From Lepidurus packardi (lineage: Eukaryota; Arthropoda; Branchiopoda; Notostraca; Triopsidae): 64,000 nt of DNA. Below are positions 36,801 through 47,452 of the stretch, in pieces; position 1 is the stretch's first letter; every line of letters begins with the position of its first letter. The stretch is taken from positions 3,658,001 through 3,722,000 of the forward strand of contig JAKZAN010000007.1 in NCBI GenBank assembly GCA_023053545.1, written 5' to 3'. The position numbers and the translations under genes are program-made. The notes under the pieces were generated by a model that searched no databases, was not told the origin of the DNA, and saw only the letters and a program-made list of their open reading frames with translations.

Positions 36801-39800
36801 CCCCAGGCAGCCGCCACCTGCCTCCCAATCCAATGACCTTGCTGTGAACCCAGATTTGATGCGACGACCCATACGGGAACGGATCATTCACCTGTTGGCA
36901 GTGCGACCCTACAAGAAACCGGAGCTTCATCAGCGACTCACGAAAGAAGGCATTCGGGACAAGGAGAAAAAGCTCATCGTTGCCGTGTTAAGGGGCGTGT
37001 CCTTTATGAAAGACAATGCATATCACTTAGCGCGACATGTGTGGAATGATGTGCATGATGATTGGCCTTTCTACTCACAGCAGGAGCGACAAATGCTCAA
37101 ACGGTAAATTAAACTACATTTCACTTCATTTACATGGGTAAATTACATTAGCTTAGGATATAATCCATCCTTACAGCCAAAGGCTCATTAGTAATACATT
37201 TTATTATTATTTTCTTTAAGATCGTTGCAACTATGACAATTATGCATCACACGTTCATCATAAGAAGCAATAATTGCTGATCTTATAACACCACTTTGAT
37301 AGTTACAGGAGAATCATCGCCTTAACTTGAACTTTCTTTTAATCTCAGTTTAAAGACATTCGTACAGTCTCCCCCCCCCCCCCAATTTATAAACGGCCTA
37401 AAGATTTGAGAGCCCTAAATAAGATTTAACTGGGTACTTGTAAGTTCCGCCATCCCCTACAATCTAAACACTCACCCACGAATCACGCATCTACAGTATG
37501 AATGCTATTCATAGTGCAGAGGGTTCCGTGGGTGACTATTTAAAATGAATATTGAAGAGAGTTAAGTGTTCTAAGTGTTAATACTTATTTTAATTATAAG
37601 TTTATTAACAACGAGCGTTATTCTAGTTTTTTCTCAGCACCCGTGACTGCTTTGGATAGAACGAACGGTGATTAACCCACGAAACCCCTCTAAAAAAAGA
37701 CCCAAACAAAGCGTACCACCCTAATGGCCCGCAACTGTGCGTCTGAGAACACGAATAGCCGGTCCGAATGGACAACTATTCGCAGCATTGTTTCCAGACA
37801 CGCAGTTGCGGGCCATTAGGACAATTCGTTTTGTTTGGATCGCTTTTTTAAACGTACTGTACCAGTACCCAGTTAAATCTTCTTATTTAGGACTCTGAAA
37901 TCTTTAGGCAGGACAAGAGACACTGTTTCAATTTCCAACGTTAGGATCAACCGTTACATAGAAATAACAGTCTATTTGTTTCTATAATAGAAAAGAAACT
38001 CACATTTTGGAATGCAGCAAAGCTTCCAAAATGGGCAAGGAACAGGGAAGTGTGAGATCCGAACAGGAGAAATTCTGTTCTTTCCCATTTTCCCGTTTTT
38101 TTTATTGTTGAGCCACACTGTTAGTACTTGTTGGTTTTGCGACTCAATAAGGGAAAAAAAAACTCAGAAAGTCTCATTTTCGTGCATTAGCGTCTTTTAG
38201 AGAAAAACATGGGGCGAATGAAGTGCGAAAGAGATGCGCAGCTTTTTGTTCAAAAATGTGAATAAAAATTTCTCTGTTTTCTACGTCACGGGATCTGATA
38301 GATAAAAGAAGATAAGGAAAGAAATTAGGAGTGGGGTGGGTATAGCTTGTTTTTGCAACGACTACCGGTTTACCGGGGACGATGAACATTTTCTTTAGGG
38401 TATCTGTCCAGAAAAGCGGGTAGTCAGGTTTTTTTTAACAAAAGAACTTTCTGAAATTTAGTTGACCCTCTTCTTTAGGGTCTTTTTTGGGAGTATTCAT
38501 CCTTCATTCCAAACTGTGTCACAACAGCTGGATGAGTTCAGGCACAATGTTTTCTTCTAGGAAACATTTTTCTAGCTTATACTATTTCTTCCATGGGATA
38601 TCCGTGTGAATCTCACGAAATCATAGAAAACTGTCCAGGCTTTTGTTTCTGGGAAAACGCGGTCGTAAATGTTGTATTGCTGACGTCAATTAACTGCGTT
38701 GTAAAGCTTTCAAGGACAATGAGGACCTTGCTCTTTTTGAATTCGTTATAATCTGTATTTCATGTTTTTTGTATTCTGCTTTGTTTAGTTAATGCTGTGA
38801 ATGCTAACTTGTACATCCAAATTTGGGTTATGTCAATTTAAGTCATGATTTGGGTCGTTTTGCATTCGAGGTAGCTCAAAAAGTACAAACACGGGGGGGT
38901 GACGTCACTTCAGCAGCTGGTTTTATTTCTAGGGGTGGAGCAGCTTTTTGCTCCATTTTAGCTTATTTGTCAATTAAAACATAATATCTCTTTGGCGACT
39001 TAATCGTGCGAAAGTATTAGTTGAGCAACATGTTTCGTGTCAGTTCTATTCTTTGTTCTGGGGTATTTTGGTCATGAATTATTGTGAAAGTGACATTCAT
39101 TCTATTGGACAGGATCTGACTGAAACATTCAAGGCCATACATACTTTCTGACAGTTTTGTCTTCAATTATGTACCTACATTGTAGACTCGTGTTTATTTT
39201 TACAACTCTTTATTCCACGTTTACCACAATTCAAGGCCTTGCCATTATCGCAATAATGTCACAAGTCAGACTTAACAAAAAGTATGGACACGGATCGAGA
39301 TCTTATATTGATGAAACTGGGTTATAAGGCTGGATGATTTGCGTCAAAGAACTCATTTTTTCCCTTTTTTTATTTTTCACAGGCGGAAACCGCAAAATTT
39401 GACGCCACCTGGTAGCGATTCCAGTACGGGCAGTAGCAAATCGCCTTCCTCGTCTCCTTCGTCGTCGTTGCATCCGTGTTTACCGTCCCCTTCACGCTCT
39501 CCGTCAAGCGTGACGTCGTTGCCAACAACTACCAACAAGCGGCCTCATTCCTTGCCCTTGTCCGCACATGCTGGCAGTAAAGACCCAAATCCTGCCAAAC
39601 GCCCCCGAGTCTCCTTGGCCCACGCAAGCAAACTACGAACAGATCCTTCTTCCTCGACGACTTCAACTCTTTCGTCGTCCTCCCTCCACCATTTCAGCAA
39701 CAACATTAACAACAACAACCATGTGAGCCACAATAATAACAACTCCAGCAATGAGCCCATCAGCTCCGCTGAACCCGATACGCCAGCCTCTTCTCCCGAG

Positions 39801-40292
39801 AGTACGTGTCCAGGGGGCGTGGCTTTGGAGGAAGACGACTACGGCGCAAGAAGCAGTAGTCCCCTTCCTCTGCCGCCTTCCGATCCAGCTCCGATGCCCA
39901 CAGTCAACCCTAGAGTCGTGGAAGAAACTGTCGTTCCTCCGTTTGACCCCACTTTCAAAAACGAGTACCGTCGAATTGAAAACGCCGAGCAACGCTCGCG
40001 CTACAAGGCGGATTTCCGGGCCAAATACGAGGAGTATCGTCGCTTGTACGGCACTATTGATAAGGTTTCGAAACGGTTTGCTCAGTTACAGGATTCGCTA
40101 CGTGGAGCCGCGGAAGGCTCTGATGAGTGGCACCGGGTCCGTGACCAGATCCTCCGCGAATACCGACACAGTTCGGGCGACACCAATTACCAAGCCGCCA
40201 AGCAACGGTACAATTACCTCCACCAAAAGCTGGCCCATATTAAGCAATTGGTGTGTGATTACGATGCCCGGATCCCAACTTGTCAGTCGTGA
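24828..40292 (+). CDS. Ell: RNA polymerase II elongation factor ELL
   Basis: Six exons: 24828-24959, 28559-28615, 35973-36091, 36165-36284, 36423-37103, 39383-40292; phases agree and give 672 residues. The amino end (YGLSSPS, FVKLTDSALRSIE) and exons 2-4 (IQFHGNDG, YKFSLSS, QGSFECL, VYEATRQRMAVAEEE) follow the ELL amino-terminal domain. A proline/serine/threonine-rich linker comes next, then the winged-helix part RPIRERIIHLLAVRPYKKPE at about residues 290-370. After a linker with a poly-Asn tract, the OCEL (occludin-like) domain starts at FDPTFKNEYRRIEN (about 556) and runs to the end. ELL raises the elongation rate of Pol II and belongs to the super and little elongation complexes. Exon 3 uses the TAG at 35972 because that keeps phase; a second AG 19 bases on would not. 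AATAAA at 40551 is a likely poly(A) signal. Confidence 0.92.
24960..28558 (+). other. ELL intron 1
   Basis: A 3.6-kb intron with GTAATG donor and TTCCAG acceptor. It has a G run near 26657 and a CACAAT microsatellite near 28270. The open frames at 25.2-25.8 kb overlap on opposite strands and have no recognisable domain. Nothing else is supported. Confidence 0.6.
33203..33407 (-). other. Coding-like minus-strand segment, unidentified
   Basis: On the minus strand a frame stays open for about 70 codons with ordinary codon use (VELITFVGATKSKD, then RWPVQGRFAYVDSPKPKR, then VPFRFVLVNCAALRV) and ends at a GTACCG donor-like site. The plus strand has stops in all three frames here. There is no clear acceptor or start, and I do not recognise the protein. 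It could be an exon of a nested gene, a decayed gene fragment, or chance. Confidence 0.25.
34595..34751. mobile_element. hAT-type MITE
   Basis: A 157-bp element with imperfect inverted ends: CAGTGGTGTAGCCAG on the left and, reversed, CAGCGGCGTAGCTAG on the right. It is flanked by a perfect 8-bp duplication GCTGCATA at 34587-34594 and 34752-34759. Inverted ends beginning CAG with an 8-bp target duplication are the mark of the hAT superfamily. It has no coding capacity, so it must have been moved by a transposase from elsewhere. Confidence 0.82.
34755..34805. repeat. Short direct repeat beside the MITE
   Basis: GCATATACGGCAGA followed by ATTGTAAGA-like sequence occurs twice in tandem right after the hAT MITE, overlapping the right copy of its target duplication. 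Confidence 0.6.
35653..35826. mobile_element. Tc1/mariner-type MITE
   Basis: A 174-bp element with ends CAGTAGGTGTCGCTT and, reversed, CAGTAGGCGCCGCTT, flanked by TA on both sides (35651-35652 and 35827-35828), the target of Tc1/mariner elements. Inside, GATTCTAAxAACC followed by ATCATAA and AAGCG occurs twice, so the interior is partly a direct duplication. It has no open frame. Just outside both ends lies the same short flank, TGGCGTTGCAGTTTAT (35632 and 35871). Confidence 0.72.
37390..37915. mobile_element. Foldback element with long inverted ends in ELL intron 5
   Basis: The left arm (about 37394-37440: GCCTAAAGATTT, then CCTAAATAAG, then ATTTAACTGGGTAC) is matched inverted at about 37861-37912. 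Between the arms lie a second hairpin (about 37471-37533, TCACCCACGAA against TTCCGTGGGTGA) and another complete inverted element (37691-37850). The flanks do not show a clear target duplication, so the class is not known. Confidence 0.65.
37691..37850. mobile_element. Small palindromic MITE nested in the foldback element
   Basis: About 160 bp whose two halves are inverted copies. The inner arms CCTAATGGCCCGCAACTG (37720-37737) and its exact reverse complement (37803-37820) are perfect over 18 bases. Outer parts such as AAAAAAGACCCAAACAAAGCG pair imperfectly with the right end. No open frame. Confidence 0.72.
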
Positions 40293-43200
40293 CCTTCAAA
40301 GACGGAAAAGGGTTTGTGTTGCTAACCTTTTTGGAGAACGAGATGAAAGAAACAAAGACCGGGGAGGTGGCAAAAAGTGAACTGGTTTAACACGAATCAG
40401 AAACTTTCTCTCTCCCCCTCCCTTTCCCAAAAACATTAGGCAGCGTAACTCGGATTTTGGTTCCAATAATTTAATTTCCCTTTTTATTGGCGGTGGTCGG
40501 TTTATTGGTGATCAACACAAAAGTTAATCCCCTTAGTAAGAGAAAAAAAAAATAAAAAAAAAAGGTTACACAAAATTGTGGAAAAAAGTTACTTTAATGT
40601 TGTGCTCCTACTCGATCTACTACCCCTGAACTCCTCCCCCTCAAAGAGGCTGCGAATCATGAAAAAGGGGGTCTTCTTAAGCACACATCACGTGTCTTTC
40701 AGGCTCCTTTCCCTGGCTGCAATGGCTGGAAAGTCTTCCCGTTTGCCCCTAACTTTCCAACCCACGTCATTCGCCATGGAGATACCACAACCTGAAATAG
40801 GAAAAAAACGCAGTGATATTAATCTAATTCCCGTGGACCGGACTTGAAAAGGAAATCCCATTTAGCTGGAGTAAAAGAGGACAACGAAGTCAAGCCAAGC
40901 CATTTGCTAAATAAAAACATGATTCCATGGTTACGAAGGGCTGAAAAACCTTTGGACGATGACGTTCGAGAAGTTTTGCTCACTGTCGAACGGGTTTTTT
41001 TTATTTTTTTTTGGAACGTTGGACCAATTCGTAAAAGAAAAAATCCGGCGTTTTGTATAGAGGAAGATAAGCCGAAAATTCCGTTGATGGCCTACTATAA
41101 TAAAGGAAAAGAAACAGAACTGTACTTAGTGTAATGTTTATGCAGAAATCCGTTCAAAAAGGGGCAAAGAGGAGTTCATTTGTACACTAGATTTATTTAC
41201 GCCAGAGTCGTGAAAGCAAACAACATTAAAGACATGATATATAGCAAAGCAATCGTGAAAACAAAATTCTCGGCCATGACCTATAGCTCCGCCCCTCGGA
41301 CAGCGATTCACGGAACGTGCGTGGGGTCATGCTACCCTGTATAGAATACTATTTTTGACCCCCGCCCCTTTTTTTCCTCCTTTTTTGACTGTTTAGTTAT
41401 AGTCAAGTTTCCATATTTTTCTTCTTTTTTTTTTGTTTGACTTACAAACCTTACCTTCTTTGGCCACTTATGTCTTGTCTCCCCCAGCACAAAAAACGCA
41501 TGACAAAAATTATGGGAAAAAATTGACACGTAAAGCAGCGGAATGGAAAAAAACGGTTGAATCTTATTTAGGGTGATTGTATTTTTTTAAAGGTCCGGGA
41601 GGCAATTTTGTCTTTGGTTATTCATAGTTTTGTGTGTCCGTGTTGCAAAAATTTCTTGGGGGGACGGTGCAATTTTTTTTTATTATTATTATTGGGGTGC
41701 CCATGCTCCCCAAAAAAGAGTTACTTGATTGGTCGCCTCACTGTGCAAGCTCCGCCCTTGGTCTCCGAACTTGTGTCCCTCCAACAGTGGTGATTGCTTT
41801 GGCCTTTTTGCTTACGGGAAATGAAAGTTTACCCAGCCTCCTCGGTATTTAAAAAAAGCATGTTAATTTGTTGACACGTCCCTTTGTTTTTTGCGTGCTG
41901 CCACACGGTCGCTTTTTGGCAGCGCTGTCCATGGAGAGCGTGGTTGGGACTAGGTTGTGTTTGAAACGTGTTATAAAAGGATGTAGAGGGAGAGGAAAAC
42001 ATGAAAGACTAAAATAAGGGGAGTTCCAGACTGGGCATGTCCAATATATCTGTATATATTGGAGCCCTCGAGTTGTTAAGTGTGTGCGACTGTCAACCGT
42101 TTTCTTTCTTAAAAATGATTCCAAAGAAAAACTCAACCCAATGGCTAAATACCAGCTCCCTCCTTTGCGACCCCCCCCCCCCCCGACAAACATCCCCCGA
42201 TTTTTATGTTGTGGCCCTGTCCCCTTTTTTCCTTCCATTACAAGGTGGTTTGAAAATTTGCGTTCTTTGCAAATGGTTAAAAAACGCCAAAAAACAAAAA
42301 TAAAGAACATATATTGCATTCAGAGCATGTCTTTCCATGAATTTCTATCTTTTGTTTACTTGTTTTTCAGAATCAGTTTCGAGATAGCCAGTGCTAGTAT
42401 CCACATACTGCGTGATTGAGCCATTCGTTGGGCGTGTAGTAGACGTTTTATTTTTATTACGTGTAAAACAAAGGATTTCCTTACATTTAGGCTGGACAAG
42501 TCCAAAGAAGATGCCGCAGGGTTTATTCTTTGTTATCTTTTGTCTGCTCTAACTCGCAATTTTTATTTTAATATTTTATTCTTTTTAGGAGAACATCCTT
42601 AGTTCTTCGCCTGTTATGCAAATAAGGCTGAGTGAAAACATATCGTGCCAGGTGGGAGAGTTATATATTCGATGTAAGAAAGATTGTTTGAAAGGTATCT
42701 TATTTTAATAGAATAGATTCGTAATACTAAAACTAAAAGGAATAAAATAGGTTCCTCTTCCTTATGACGTAATTATTTATACGGCTTCAAATTTTGGAAT
42801 CTCTGTGGTTAGCCGATTAGCATGGACTTCTTCTACTCGATATCTTATTGGCTCCTGAGAGGGTTAGAGACATCGTGTCGTACTTCTGTCGAATTATCCT
42901 GGTATCTACGGCCAAGATTGTACCGTGATCAAGATTACAGTTATCGGATTGTGCAGTTTTAACGCTGGAAGAATTGGAACCAAATCCGTAACTGCACCGA
43001 TCTCTTGGTAATTTATAATTGCTATATTTTTATACGATTTCCATACCTAATTTATTTACCTTTGGCGTTGTTTAACGTTCATGGCCTTCCGGTTTGGGCA
43101 AAAGCTTCGTACATTCTGAATACCATGGGTTTGGGTATAAAAAAAGGTGTGAAGAAAATTAAAAGAACCTGAATAAGATTCCTTGCTGCTTTTCCTGTAC

Positions 43201-44013
43201 CAGTGGTTCTTCTGAATCTGTGATTCCAGTGGTTAAAATTAATCTGGTGTTATATGCATCACACTTTCAATGATTTGTGTTTCCAACCGCGGCTGTTGTA
43301 TTTTAAGACAGCGTTGACACAGTGAGGGTCCCGATATTCAGTACAACAGCATTTGGGCTCGACTTGGTATATTATTGTACAGGTTTGGAGATGAATTGTA
43401 ACCTGTCGTTTCCGATTTTTTTGTTCTTTTCAATTTATCCATCCCAGTCCTTGCTCAGTGTTCCAGATCTATGGAGTTTTTGTTCTATGACTTTTCTTAG
43501 CTCCAAAAATTATATTATAAAATTATGAAAATGAGATGTTTTGCTTCCCACTGGAATTCCTTATTTCTTGTACCAAAACGTTCCCCGAAAATCTAGTTTC
43601 CAAGATGTTCTTTGTGTTGTACGATTTGTAATTTTTGCAATAAAAACGATAATTTGAGAAATTTTTGCGTGATTTTTCAAAAAATACGCCAAAAGGGGTA
43701 TGTCCTCCTCAAAAAGGACGAATTCGATTGGTGGATGGGACCAAAAAGGGGGCGTGGCGTTTTTTCGCTCTGGAAAAGCGTTTTCTGGGCTTTTTTCCAT
43801 AAGGATCCCTGCACGATCAAGGGGGTCCCCTTCAAAAAGTTTGAAAAATTGAGAGCCTCGCCCCTTTCCCTGTTCTTCGGCCCTTTTCCTATCCGAGATA
43901 TTCGAGCTCATAATGCCGAAGCACCACAATTTCGAATATGGGAATAGGAACCTTGCCGGGAAGGCATATGGTACAGGGAAATGGACCCATTTATTATTTC
44001 GACGAAATAAAAG

Positions 44014-44085
44014 CCTCGACCGGGAATCGAACCGAGGACCTCTTGGTCCCCAGTCGTGGGTGTTATCCACTCGGTCGTGTGCTAT
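44014..44085 (-). mobile_element. tRNA-like Pol III promoter, probable SINE head or tRNA relic
   Basis: On the minus strand a perfect B box (GGTTCGATTCC) lies about 35 bases after an A-box-like CGACCGAGTGG, the spacing of a tRNA gene. The sequence does not fold as a good tRNA: the 5' end does not pair with the 3' TCGAGGC, and the anticodon stem is poor. A tRNA-derived SINE reading toward lower coordinates fits best; a second copy in the window was not seen. Confidence 0.5.
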
Positions 44086-45047
44086 TGTAAACTATCGTTG
44101 AAATATATATAAAGACAACATATGAACAAATCTGGTACACAGCGTTTGTATAAAGTGGTCCGTCTTCTTGCTCGATTTATAAAAATATGACGGTTCGCTT
44201 GTAGCCATACCTTATATTCTCTAGAAGTTTGAATTACTATGTTGATTTTTTTTATATGTCTAAAGTGTAATAAAAAATCCGTACTTAGTTTTTGTTTACA
44301 AATCCAAATCATTCAAAAATAATAACAAGTCCATATGTGTTTTCAATTATCTTAATTAAAAGCTCAAAATACAACACAATGTCACTGACAACCTATGGTC
44401 GTTATGGACCTTAAACTTTACTGGTACGTCCAGTAGCTATGTCTTGAAGCCACTATAAACAACGTGGATGGATGATACGATGATATTATGCTTACAATGA
44501 TACGTAGCTTATTTAGAATATCCTTTATAGAAACGGTTGTCCAGAAATCCACGACTGTACATGTTCTTTTTTGGATGGGCCAAACAAGGAGTTCGACTTG
44601 GAGAGTCCAAAACGAACGGTTATCAGCATAAGTTTAGAATTGCTCCACCCATGGCGGTGCTTGTCGAAAATAAACAATGTACGAATTCTTCGCTTTTCGA
44701 GTATGGATTTTAAAAGTAAATTATTGTTTCGTTCTGTGGGGCAGTTAATTTCTTTCAATCTTGAATCAGTTTTTAATATTATCCGGACAATTAACGATAT
44801 GGTTGAGGAACTTGTTGTTCTCCCATTGTTGCTTGCAACTTACGCTCGTGCTTCTTCGTTCTTGTCCCAAACTTCAATACAGTACTTCGAGGGAAAAATC
44901 GTTGATGGTCAATTACAAGAATTAAAACCAATTACAATATATCAAAAGTAGCGTATTCTTGGAAGGTACGCAGTCTCTCGGCATGCGCGTAATAACCAAA
45001 AGAAATAAATAAACAAGGGGGCGGGGTTAAGTTTAAGTCTTGGCACA

Positions 45048-45142
45048 TAAGTACTCGTTATAGACTTAAATTTCCTGACTTGAGACCAAACCTATAAGTA
45101 GACTTTCAAAGTCTTAAGTCTACTAGCTGAAACAAAACGCTC
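45048..45142 (-). repeat. Dispersed repeat, copy B
   Basis: The reverse complement of this stretch matches copy A at 17615-17700. It lies directly before the tandem repeat and the foldback element, so all three may be parts of one larger transposon. Confidence 0.6.
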
Positions 45143-45179
45143 ATAAACCCGAACTTTACCCATCTCGAACGCTTATAAG

Positions 45180-45378
45180 CGCATGTCTTCGGTAGACTTT
45201 TAAGTCAACTTTAAGTCTATTCTTAGGTCTACTTTAAAGTTCACTTTTAAGTCAACTTTTAAGCCGGTTTAAGTTTACTGTTAAGTCGACTTTCAGGTCA
45301 ACTTAAGCCAACTCCTGAGTCAACTTTTGAGTCTACGTGTGAGTCAACTTTTAAGCCGACTTGTACGTCTACTTTTAA
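45180..45378. repeat. Tandem repeat built on AAGTCxACTTTT
   Basis: Motifs such as AAGTCAACTTTTAAG, AGTCTACTTT, AAGCCGGTTTAAG and GTGAGTCAACTTTTAAG follow one another with a period of about 11-13 bases and much drift. The motif is close to self-complementary, so the tract can form many small hairpins. Confidence 0.7.
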
Positions 45379-45666
45379 GTGAACTTTGAAAGTCACATTG
45401 CTTTTCCGCAGTTTAGACTAATCCTGTCATATCTACCCTTGTACTACGTTTAGGTAGGGAAAATCCTTCTAAACTCCCCAGACAATTAGATGAGCAGGTT
45501 AATTAAATTAAATTAATTGAATTGAGTGACCTGCTCCTTTAATTGATTGGGAAATTTTAAAAGTGATATCGTGCTGAGAACCTTACCTAAGCGTAGAAGG
45601 TTAGAAATGACAGGATTGGTCTAAACTGAGGATAAACAATGTGATTGGTCAATTTGCAAAGTTCAC
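45379..45666. mobile_element. Foldback element, about 290 bp
   Basis: The left arm (GTGAACTTTG, then CACATTG, then CAGTTTAGACTAATCCTGTCA, then TTTAGGTAGG) is matched inverted on the right (CCTTACCTAAG, TGACAGGATTGGTCTAAACTG, CAATGTG, CAAAGTTCAC). Near the centre GAGCAGGT faces ACCTGCTC around an AT-rich loop. Each arm is about 100 bases. No open frame and no clear target duplication. Confidence 0.75.
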
Positions 45667-45710
45667 GTCGTGATCAATAAGTTCGTTACTGTACCTTAAA
45701 ACAACCTCTG

Positions 45711-47452
45711 TTAATCTTTTAGTGTGAGCAATTGCACTGCTTTTTCCAGTTTGTGGGCTGCGAACTTTGTGCTTAACATCTGCATAACTTCTTTATGAGT
45801 CAAACCTTGCTTGGACGCCTTCACGTCCTTATAATGCTGCTTTACAAACAATGCAAAGGCGTTGGGTGTTGATTCGATAACTTTTTCACGTTCTTTCGCA
45901 GATTTACCCTCGTCCTTTGTATCCACCATATGCAACCACGATTTGCAGACAGGACACACTTGCCGTTGCACGTCCACGGACTTGGAATGACGACCAATAC
46001 TACATGACATTAGAACGGAATTAGATTTTATATAAAGCTATACTTGCTCCAGTTTTACATCACTGAATTTATACCTGTAGGAACACGCTGTACACTTATA
46101 TTCGTAACGACAGCTTATTGTGAAGTTATGGCATACTTTAATGGGGGGCAGCTCCGGAAACTAGCGCATAGCTCGCATCGCCCTATTTTTCCAAACCATT
46201 ATTCAAGTTGAGAACATATTTTTAGTAAAAGTTGCAAATTTTGAAGACAACTTGCCATTTTTCCACAGTGGCCCATGTCCTCCCCGACATTGGGAATTAC
46301 CCACACAGCAGCATGGCAAAGTTCATGGACTAACGTATCACGTAATCTCCCAGCATCGTCAAGTACTTTGGAAGAAAGTTCGATAAGTGACAGCCTTTTG
46401 CTGCTGCCTTCGACGGCTTTCTTGGACATATTCCTGCGAAAGCCTGCCGTTCGCAGTAGACGAGCGTTCCATACAATCTCCATATCGCCCGGCAACTAGA
46501 CAAGCATAATTAATCATCACACAAGAGCGCTGGGGCAATTTACCTTATCATCAAAAATGTCTTTGTTGAAAAGCTGGAATAATCGCTTGGTTAGATTTTC
46601 TTTCGTCTTCTTGAAGTTGCTAATATTGTGGCATTCTGTATCCGTTTTGAACATTGTTGCTCCCCCGGCTCCTTGGCTGCTTTCCTCGAAGCGTCGTCTT
46701 TGGGACTCGATGTGGTATGGCAAGGTGATTGCGGAGAGGGCGACAGGCCGAGGCTAGTGAAGGGGGATAAAAGGTCAAGGGGAGAGGCAGTTCAGTAGTT
46801 AGTTAGGGAAAGACAAAAGGGAAGGGGCAGTTAGAGTGGTTTAAAGGTCGCCAAGTGGTATACAAAGACAAGCAAATGTAAAGAAAAGGCAGTCCAGTTC
46901 TTAACAGTAAAGGAAATAAATTAGTTGGAAAAGGAGAACCGTAACAATATATTGAACAGCTTCAGGATGGCAATCCGCAGGAACGGTGCCTACAAACAAT
47001 ACCAAATCCATTTTGTTAATGTATTAAAACTATATTTATAAAAGAAATAATATATGATTTTGTGCGCACCTGAGAGTGAGTCCAAGAAACTGCAAGTTGT
47101 GCTGCCATTGGTAACTTTTGATATTTGGATGCTGGTCAACTGCTTTCGTTTTGCATCAGATTTGTCCTCCTTTTTGGCAGCAATACGATCCGGAATTGAT
47201 TGGTGCTTAGGCAGCACCCTTTATTTGACTTGGCTACCCTTAGTAGCCCGAATCAAGAATACTTATTCCATTTCGAAACACTAAATAATAGAGCAAATTT
47301 AATTTCCTACCATAATACAGGCTGTGATTTGATTCTACGGGGGTTTATGGGTGTCAAATACTCATGCTGTCTTCTGAACTTCGAGAATTGTCATCTATAA
47401 ATCCAAACGAGTGATCCGCCTCCTTGGTGACTTTGGCGACAGATCGTACCTT
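45711..47452 (-). pseudogene. Gcna: GCNA/ACRC-like SprT-domain gene, apparently disrupted
   Basis: Exons in gene order: possibly 47452-47362 (acidic, tentative), about 47217-47071, 46989-46544 (with an LTR inside), 46496-46256, 46182-46075, 45999-45711. It carries the SprT core with the zinc-binding HELCHAAVW, then FPELPPIKVCHN, a zinc ribbon (YKCTACSY, VCPVC) and a carboxy-terminal HMG-like helix region, the order seen in GCNA proteins. GCNA acts on DNA-protein crosslinks in germ cells. Three breaks are visible: a 320-bp LTR in the exon at 46989-46544; a loss of frame at about 46266 where the third zinc ligand (HGPLW) should be read; and an in-frame TAG at about 46163, just before FPELPP. 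Taking out the LTR and one 4-bp target copy leaves 122 bases with correct phase at both ends. Assembly errors could mimic the small breaks. The 5' end is not defined. Confidence 0.72.
46627..46946 (+). mobile_element. Solo LTR (copy 2) inserted in a GCNA-like exon
   Basis: 320 bp from TGTGGC to GTAACA with a perfect 4-bp duplication ATAT on each side (46623-46626 and 46947-46950). Its last 222 bases match copy 1 at 8656-8878. It has a TATA-like GATAAAAG and AATAAA at 46915-46920. TG...CA ends with a 4-bp target duplication suit Ty3/gypsy-type LTRs. The element points opposite to the host gene. Confidence 0.85.

Larger units (their letters stand above)
37104..39382 (+). other. ELL intron 5
   Basis: A 2.3-kb intron holding a nested foldback structure (37390-37915). 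From 37916 to 39382 I see no supported feature. Confidence 0.6.
40293..45710. other. Gene-poor stretch between convergent ELL and the GCNA-like gene
   Basis: It begins with the ELL 3' UTR (AATAAA at 40551). It also has a tRNA-like SINE head (44014-44085), a dispersed repeat copy (45048-45142), a tandem repeat (45180-45378) and a foldback element (45379-45666). An open frame of 126 codons on the plus strand (44571-44951) has no recognisable family. A C run lies near 42172. No other coding exon is supported. Confidence 0.5.

Noticed and set aside
44014..44085. Functional tRNA gene
   Set aside because: A and B boxes are present, but the acceptor and anticodon stems do not pair properly, so it is listed only as a SINE head or relic.
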